Shown here: positions 57,500 through 64,000 of the stretch, one piece after another
Layout: each line of letters starts with the position of its first letter
How positions within the stretch are numbered: position 1 is the stretch's first letter
Origin: Oxyruncus cristatus
Taxonomy: Eukaryota > Chordata > Aves > Passeriformes > Cotingidae
Length of the DNA stretch: 64,000 bases
Assembly: GCA_013399855.1 (NCBI GenBank)
Contig: VXAY01002124.1
Span: forward strand, 19,292-83,291
Reading direction: 5' to 3'
The notes under the pieces: model-generated
Told to the model about the DNA's origin: nothing
Databases searched by the model: none
Seen by the model: the letters and a program-made list of their open reading frames with translations, nothing else
Position numbers and translations under genes: made by a program

Positions 57500-60400
57500 A
57501 AGGGCACAGAGATATCCACCACCTCTGCTCTGGCTGCTTCCAGCTACCTGATCCACCAAGGACAAAGTGCCACTGACTTTCTCAGGTGTCCTCTGGATCC
57601 CTAAGAGCCATCTGGGCACTGTCTCACGGTGCTCAGTGCTGTCAAAATGCTCCAGTACCCTCGGCCAAAGTTGGGCCACCAGGTTTATATGTAGAGAGAG
57701 GCTTCAGGGACACAGCAATTTTGCAGTGGAGATATTCCCACATCGGTTCCCTCTTTTCCAGATAGAAGCTGCCAACCATCAGTAGTTGCCCTTTGGGAAT
57801 CAAGAGCTGCTGGAAACCTCTGTCAAATAACTGCTGCTGCTGCCAAAACCTGTGACCTGAGCACGGGTCTCCTGGTATCCAGAGGTTCTCTGGATGCCTC
57901 CATCCCTGCAGCCGTGTGACTTGGTGGGGCCATCATCTGCCTTTTCTTGCTTTTGTTTTTTTTTTCCTCCTCCAAGAAAAGCCACGAGGTGTTGAAACAT
58001 CCAGGTTGGAGCACAAGCGAGTGTCCCATGGAGGTGTCCTAATCCCAAGTGCAAGCCCAAAGAAGTATCTCCCGTTCCGAGATGGACAAGGGCTGCTGGG
58101 GTAAGACATGGGTGCCCTGAGGAGCTGCCAAGACTTTCCAAAGAGCAGAAGGGATGGGAGCATCTGATTTCCATCCTAGCCAGAGATGAGGAGACTGCAG
58201 AGAAGGGAGCTATGCTCAAGGTGTGGATAACCGTGTCAGCAAAGGCTGGGTAGGAATCCCACCTTGCCATGTTTTGCAACCCAAAACGCCAAATATTTTG
58301 GTGCCTGAGGTTGCAACCACTGCAACAGCCTTTTGGACGGGGGTTTACATGGGTGTGTTAATTAAGGAGACCGGGTGAGTCTCTGAGCTCCACAGGTTAA
58401 TGATCACGGGGTGATAACTTTGTCATCACCAGGTTTGGTACCTCCAGCCAGAGGCTGCCCACCTGGCACAGCCCTGGCTCCCTGTGGGGCAGAGCTGGGG
58501 AGGAGGGTCATGGTCCCCATGCCCAGTGTGCCACATCTACCCCCACATCCCCTCTTGGGACATCGCTGGGAGCAGAGACACCACTCCCCCATCATCTCTG
58601 AGCACGTCCACCAGCTTCACTCTGAGTCTGTCTTACCACAGGCAGCCTCCTAGACCCCAGTTTACAATAATTACTTTTAATTCCCCAGGCTCCACTCTGA
58701 GCTAACTCTCCATAACCTTATTTGTTTCCACTAGACCCTGGCTGTTTTGCAGCCTTTGAAGAAAATCTGTTCAGCCACTTGAGTTATATGAGCAGGAGAA
58801 GGAAAAAAAAAAAGGGAAAGAAAGACATTCTTAATGCTTGGAAAAAACAGCCCTAAACCCAGATGGCAAGAAAAGAGGCTCACGGGGGAGCATTACCTTC
58901 ACCACAGGCTCATCGTAGCTGCAGTGGGACGATGACAGAACCTCTTTGTCGCCGATGATTTGGGATGGGAATGTGGGTCTGGAGGGCTTTTAAGTGCCAA
59001 TGGGGTTTGATCTTGACCCATCTGATGGAGTCAGGGCTAGGCAGTGCTGGCCAGAGCCTGTGCTGGGCTATTTAAGGTCTGTCCGAGGCACGTCAGCTGG
59101 GCTTTGTGCTCTGAGACATGATGGGCATCCCTGCAGTTAAAGCACTCGTAGGCTGGGAATGGAGCCTCCACAAAAATGTCACGTAAGGAAACCTCTGGGA
59201 ACCCGCTGGGAACTCTCCCCAGGTGGGGGACTCTGTGTCCTGGGCAAATATCCCCTGGTTTTCAGTTAGACCTTTTAATTACTGCCTAGGGGTGAGTGGC
59301 CTAAGGCACTGGAGTGGCCTAAGACTGGAGTGGTGCAAGAGAGTCAGAGGGATGGAAGGGGCCAAGGAAAGAATCTGGAATGCCAGAATGATGATTAACT
59401 CTTTTGGTTGGTAATTAAGACCCTTCTTTTTTTCCCCCCTCACTAAGTAGAAAACAAGTGACAGCCACTGCAGTGGTGATGGCTCAGGTACCAAGTCTGG
59501 TCAGCCCCCAAGGAGGTGCCTGTGACCCTGGGGAGCAGCACCCCAGCTGCCCGGCACTTGGAGCTGCCCTAAAAACTTCACGTGTATTTCCCTGCTCCTC
59601 TACCATCTGGGGAAGAAGAAAATCCCCCTCTGCTCTCCCTTTCTTGTGCAGGGTCCCTGCTGCAGCATCCTCTGGGCACCCCTGCGCCCCATCGCTGCAC
59701 CCTCATCTCCCAGGCCCGTGGGAAACAGTCACATGCACATCCTGGGGGTTAAGGCTGAGGTGCACTTGGCTTCTTAGAGTGGGTTTTTCGGTTGGGTTGG
59801 TCGGTTTTTTTGTTTGGTTGGTTTTGGTGGGGGGGGGGGTTGTGTTTTGTTTTGGGTTTTTTTTTGTTTTGGGTTTTTTTTTGTTTTGGGTTTTTTTTGT
59901 TTTGGGGTTTTTTTTTCCCCCCTCCGGATAATCCTCTGCAGCGTTTTGCCTCGGGGATTTTGGCAACGCACCGGTCTCGAGCTTTAGCCCTGCAGAGACC
60001 CCCAGGTGCCTGATGTGTGCGATTGCTTGGGCTTTATTTTGGGTTACCCTGCTTTCCCAGGATTTTTGGCAGGTGGCAGGTCCAATGCTTTGGCGTGCTA
60101 GAAGTGAATTAGTGCCGAAAAACATCCAGAAGGGTTTGCAAACCTTCGTTTTCCAACCTTTACAGCTCAGGAATTTATGGTTCTTGGACATCCGGGACAG
60201 GTGAGATTTTGTGTGACCCCAAGTGATACAAAACTGTAGCTCCACGGCCTTGGCCACCTATAAAACAAGTTTATTTGTATTTTCTGCTCATCTGAACAGT
60301 CACTTTATGATTCATCAGACTAATCTGCCTTGTCAATCCCCAACTGAAACCTTTTGGAGGGTTAAAAGATGCAGGTAGAGGGGCAGAGCCACCAGCAGTC

Positions 60401-61600
60401 GAGTAATTAAGCTCCTTTCCCTGGTTAATGAAGGTAAAAACCAGATCTTGGATCCCCCCAGGTTTCTCAAACCCCTGTGTTACAAAAGTGCTGCTGACAA
60501 GACCCAAATCTCGATGCTTTAGCACACATTGTGTTAAAAGGCCTGCTGTGGCTGGACAGGAAAAAAAAAGAAATCAAGATGTTTTCTTTGGTGGGAGCAT
60601 CTCAGAGAGTCGGAGAGAATTTAGCAGATGCTGTTGGGGCAGGACAATGAATAAAAATTAATAAAACCACGACCAAATTCAAACAGCCACACCCAGAGGT
60701 GTAAGAAAAGCCCCTGTGTGTCCCTTGTGGTGTGGGGGGGGGAGGGGTAATTTTCCCTTTTCCCTCATTTCTGTGTGTTTAAAAACGACTATTATTTCCC
60801 AGGGGTTTAGCTGAAGGCGAGAGTTACGACCAGAAACCTCAATATTGTTCATTAAACTGGTTTTATTGACCAAAAGATGGGTGTTGGAAGGGGGGGGGGG
60901 AACAGAGCCTGTGAACAGAGGCAGAACCTCCTCTGTGTTGTTCTTCCAGCCCCAAGGAGCCCTCAGGTGACCCTTGGAGGTGTCACGGGAGCCACCGAGG
61001 ACGGTAACTCCTGGTTTTTGAGGTGGGATGGGACGTGTTTGTGGACCAGGCGTGGCAAGGCAGGACGAGGCCGCTGAGGCGAGGCAGCAGCCCTGCAAAA
61101 AAACCTGGATGGAAAGCGTTTTATCCCTGAGGAAAAACACGCACAGCGTAACAGGGCAGGAGGCCGTGCCCCTACACAGGGGAGCAAAAATCGGCTTAAA
61201 TTAGCAAAGTGCCCAATTAGGCAGAACTCGGCTCTGAATTCATGGATAAATGGGAGAAAATAGGCAGAGTTCAGCTCTGAGGGTCCGTAAGAGGAAAGTG
61301 CTGGTGGCATTTCAGCCTTGGGAAGAGTCAGTCCTGCAGAGGGACAATTCCAAGGGGTTTAACCTGAAATTAAGCAATTTTGAAGGCCGTGTCCCGTCCT
61401 GCAAGGAGAAATACGTGGCAGAAGAGTCGAGGTGTTCAGCCAGGAGGGCAAGAACCATTTAGGGTGGGGGAGAGGCTCCTGCCTGGGCCACGCTGCAGAA
61501 GTGGCTCCAACCCAACACTGGAGTCACTGGTGGGGATTGGTCCAGATGGGGAGTCAGGGGGGATAAAAATAAAATAACAATTCCAGAAAGATACTCGTGA
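57500..61600. other. Region between the claudin-16-like start and CLDN19 3' end
   Basis: An acceptor (cccttgcag) just upstream of the claudin-16-like ATG implies a 5' noncoding exon somewhere in this interval, which I could not place. No other gene is supported. Confidence 0.45.
59775..59925. repeat. G/T-only low-complexity tract with 16-17-base TTTTGGGTTTTTTTTTG units
   Basis: Starts with ggttgg pieces and a run of G, then four near-identical 'ttttgggtttttttttg' units. The minus strand is the matching A/C tract. Confidence 0.95.
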
Positions 61601-62054
61601 TTGAAAATATTTTAATACAATTTTTAGTACAAACAGGAAAAAAAAAAAAAAAGGCATTTAAAAATCCCCACCCATACCATTTCCAAGGCCACATATCCCA
61701 TAGAAAAAATTAATGGAATTTTATATTAAAGGAATAAAAACATTCTTTACACAACACTGCGATATAAAAAGGCCTTTTTAGTTGATTTTTTTGGTGGGTT
61801 TTAAAGCATGAGGTTCCTGCTCAGTCCTTCTGGTTGGTGATCTTGGAGGGGAACCCCGAAATTTGGGTTCAGCACCTGATGGGTGAAGCCAACTTACAAG
61901 CACTGCTTTCTCCCTGAGGGGTGCAGGACACAGGTTTAGTTTTTGCAATTTAAAAGAGAAAGAGGCAGGTAGTGCAGGGGGGGAGGGAATGAAAAATAGC
62001 ATTGCTTCTCCTCCAGCACAGCCTGGGGTCCAGAGCAGGTCATGGGCATAACAT

Positions 62055-62260
62055 CAAATAGAGAGAAAGGAAATAAATTAGAGGGAAAGAAAACATAATG
62101 GAGAAAAATGGAGTAAAATGAAATACAGCAAAATAAAACAGAGGAAGAGAAAATAAAGTAGAGCAAAATAAAATAGTGTAAAATAAAATGAAATAGAGCA
62201 AAATAAAAGATGATTGAGGAAAATGAAGCAAAATAGAGCAAAAGAAATTTTTTTTTTTTT
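62055..62260. repeat. A-rich AAATAAAATAGAGC simple repeat
   Basis: Repeated aaataaaatagagcaaaata units over about 200 bases, ending near an A/T run. Confidence 0.95.
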
Positions 62261-62706
62261 TAAAAATCAGCTATTTCATCTAATTGGGGTTAAAAAAATG
62301 AAATAATAAAAAATAGACAACCAAGCTGTTCGGATTATTTCCAGTGTCTTTCCCTGCGGGTTGGCTGGTGCCACAAATGCAGTAGGGCTGGAGGGATGGG
62401 GTATGGGGGGTTTTGGGGGGATTTACAGACAAATTGGAGCTTTGGCAGTTGCAGAGCAATTAGCAGCAGCGGCGTGGAGGTCTGGGAAGGCAGAGGCAAT
62501 TAGCAGGTTGGGTTTGGAGTCTTCACCGCCTGCTCCAGGGGGTCCTGTTGGGGAGTGGGGATTTGAACCCAGCAGGGAGGCACCAAAATTTGGGGCTCTG
62601 TCCATCTGCCACTCGAAATAGCTGAGTTGGGCACCAAAATTAAAAACAAACCCTCCTTTGTGCTCAGAGCCCCCTTTTTTTTGCTGCTTTAACTTGCCCG
62701 AACCCG

Positions 62707-62712
62707 TTTATT
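62707..62712 (-). terminator. CLDN19: Candidate CLDN19 polyadenylation signal
   Basis: AATAAA on the minus strand (plus cccgTTTATTcttc), about 700 bases after the CLDN19 stop. Other minus-strand AATAAA hexamers exist further away, so the assignment is tentative. Confidence 0.4.
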
Positions 62713-63415
62713 CTTCTGTTTAACAAGGCACAGCCTGGTCCTGGGAAGGGACGAGCCCAGGACAGTTTCTGGCTGGCAGAGCTCAGCTGGAGCAACTGGC
62801 CTCCAGGCAGGAATTAGTAATAATTAATAATAATTTTGAAAACAGTTGGGTTTAGGTAGCAACGAGGCGGGGAGACGCTGCGCACTGGAAGCACCCCCCT
62901 GCCAAGAGCAGGGCATGGGGATGCCCGAGCCCTGAGTCGGGCCGGGGCTGTTAGAGGTGAAAACCTCACCTCGGGAAAACCAAGCACTGGCTTCGCTCCC
63001 CACTTGCTCCCGAAAACAGGATGGATGTGGGAGAGGGGCGGTCATGGCACAAAGTGCTTCTGTGCAGCACATCCCCACGGGATCGGCTTCGCGCCCCCGT
63101 GGCACCGGCATCAGCCTCTCCCCATCGCCCCTGCGGCATCCCTGTGACTGATGGACACGGCCCAGCAGCGCCAGGGGACTGGGGGTGCCACCCTGCCCGC
63201 CTGAGGGGACCGTGGCAGTGACGGATACGGGAGCCGCGACCCTCAAAACCTCCACTCTAGAGGCTGGTGCCGCCAACGGTGCTGAAACCTGGAAGGTGAG
63301 GAGGAGAAAGGTCTCGTGGAGCATTCAGGGGACCAGGTGGGGTGGGAGCACCGGGGCCTGGCCTGTTTTTGGGAGGGAAGGGAGGCACCGGGCGGTGGGA
63401 GGGCAGGGTGAGGGC

Positions 63416-63572
63416 TCAGACGTACTCCCGGGACGTGGAGGGCTGTGTCTGCCGGTGGTACTGCTGTGCCCGGCGCTCCTTGGCAGGGCAGGAGCAGCAC
63501 AGGAGGGACCCCCCCAGCATGGAGAGGCCGGCGGCGCCCCAGCCAACGAAGAGAGCAGAGCCAAACTCGTAC
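63416..63572 (-). CDS. CLDN19: CLDN19 terminal coding exon (claudin-19 C-terminus)
   Basis: The minus strand reads (R)[21 protein letters not shown], then [15 protein letters not shown] and the end STSREYV followed by TGA (63418-63416). YEFG-ALFVGW is the start of the fourth membrane segment of the CLDN1/7/19 group and the REYV tail is a PDZ-binding end found in this group. The acceptor cccCACAG precedes the exon at 63573. Upstream exons lie past the right edge. Gene order beside YBX1 supports CLDN19 rather than CLDN1 or CLDN7. Claudin-19 is a tight-junction protein of kidney and retinal pigment epithelium and a known partner of claudin-16. Confidence 0.93.
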
Positions 63573-63831
63573 CTGTGGAGAAAGAAAGGGGTGGGGGAGC
63601 ATCAGGGAGGGGGCAGAGAGGCAGAGCTGCAAGTTGAGATGGGCAGTAGAAGCTTGAAGCCCTGATGGAGGCGACTGGCAATGCTGAGGCAGATTTTGGG
63701 TTTTCCCTCTCCATCCCCCCAACTTTCATGTCGGTCGGATCCAGCTCCTACATTTCCCTATCTTTTAACCCTCCCTTGGGCTGAAACTCCCCATGTGCAC
63801 CATTACCCTGTCCCAGCTGGTAACAACTAAA

Positions 63832-64000
63832 ATCATAGAATCATAGAATCAGACGGGTTGGAAAGGACCTCGGAGATCATCGAGTCCAACCCTTGATCCA
63901 ACACCACCGCGGTTCCCAGACTATGGCACTCAGTACCACGTCCAGCCTCATCTTAAAAACCTCCAGGGATGGAGAATCCACCACTTCCCTGGGCAGCCCA
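63832..64000 (-). mobile_element. CR1 LINE 3'-end, runs off the right edge
   Basis: Minus-strand CR1 starting with its 3' tail (aatcatagaatcatagaatcagacgggttggaaaggacctcggagatcatcgagtccaaccc) and continuing with cctccagggatggagaatccaccacttccctgggcagccc. The clean tail with two 8-mer repeats and low divergence suggest a fairly young copy. Confidence 0.97.

Noticed and set aside
1..64000. CRISPR arrays, bacterial operons, tRNA or rRNA genes
   Set aside because: No direct-repeat/spacer pattern or recognisable RNA gene; gene structure is that of a vertebrate.

Overview
This is a vertebrate, almost certainly avian, nuclear genomic window. Protein-coding genes are split into short exons with GT-AG boundaries. 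Interspersed CR1-type LINE fragments carry the bird-typical 3' end with TTCTGTGATTCTGTGA-like tails. Introns are short, GC content is high and minisatellites are frequent, as on a bird microchromosome. Two N runs (29443-29626 and 43316-44194) are assembly gaps at the GC-rich 5' ends of PPIH and YBX1.

Layout, left to right. (1) About 1.6-15.8 kb, minus strand: most of VWA5B1 (VIT + VWA protein). Thirteen coding exons can be placed; the 3' end runs off the left edge and a CpG-rich possible 5' region lies near 21.0-21.75 kb. (2) About 21.8-26.8 kb: gene-poor, repeat-rich DNA, with minisatellites, a diverged ~185-bp repeat, a CTTGCC-rich tract and a strongly strand-asymmetric G-rich tract. (3) 26.84-28.8 kb, plus strand: a HIPK4-like protein kinase whose whole kinase domain is in one exon. 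(4) 29.6-38.9 kb, plus strand: PPIH, a spliceosomal cyclophilin, lacking only its first exon(s), which fall in the first gap. (5) 38.9-43.3 kb: intergenic, with a long CR1 copy and a probable solo LTR. (6) 43.2-52.5 kb, plus strand: YBX1. Exons 3-8 are visible; the N-terminal exons are presumably in the second gap. A Y-box lies in the promoter. (7) 54.6-57.5 kb, minus strand: a complete five-exon claudin-16-like gene. (8) 63.4-63.6 kb, minus strand: the terminal coding exon of CLDN19, whose upstream exons lie beyond the right edge.

The order PPIH-YBX1-CLDN19 matches human 1p34. The notable differences are the CLDN16-like gene between YBX1 and CLDN19 and the HIPK4-like kinase between VWA5B1 and PPIH. 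Claudin-16 and claudin-19 are known partners in cation-selective tight junctions of mammalian kidney, and in mammals CLDN16 lies next to CLDN1, a close relative of CLDN19. The CLDN16-like/CLDN19 pair here is therefore best read as a retained duplicate of the CLDN16/CLDN1 pair. It is the most interesting item in the window. No prokaryotic-type systems, CRISPR arrays or intact retroviral genes are seen.
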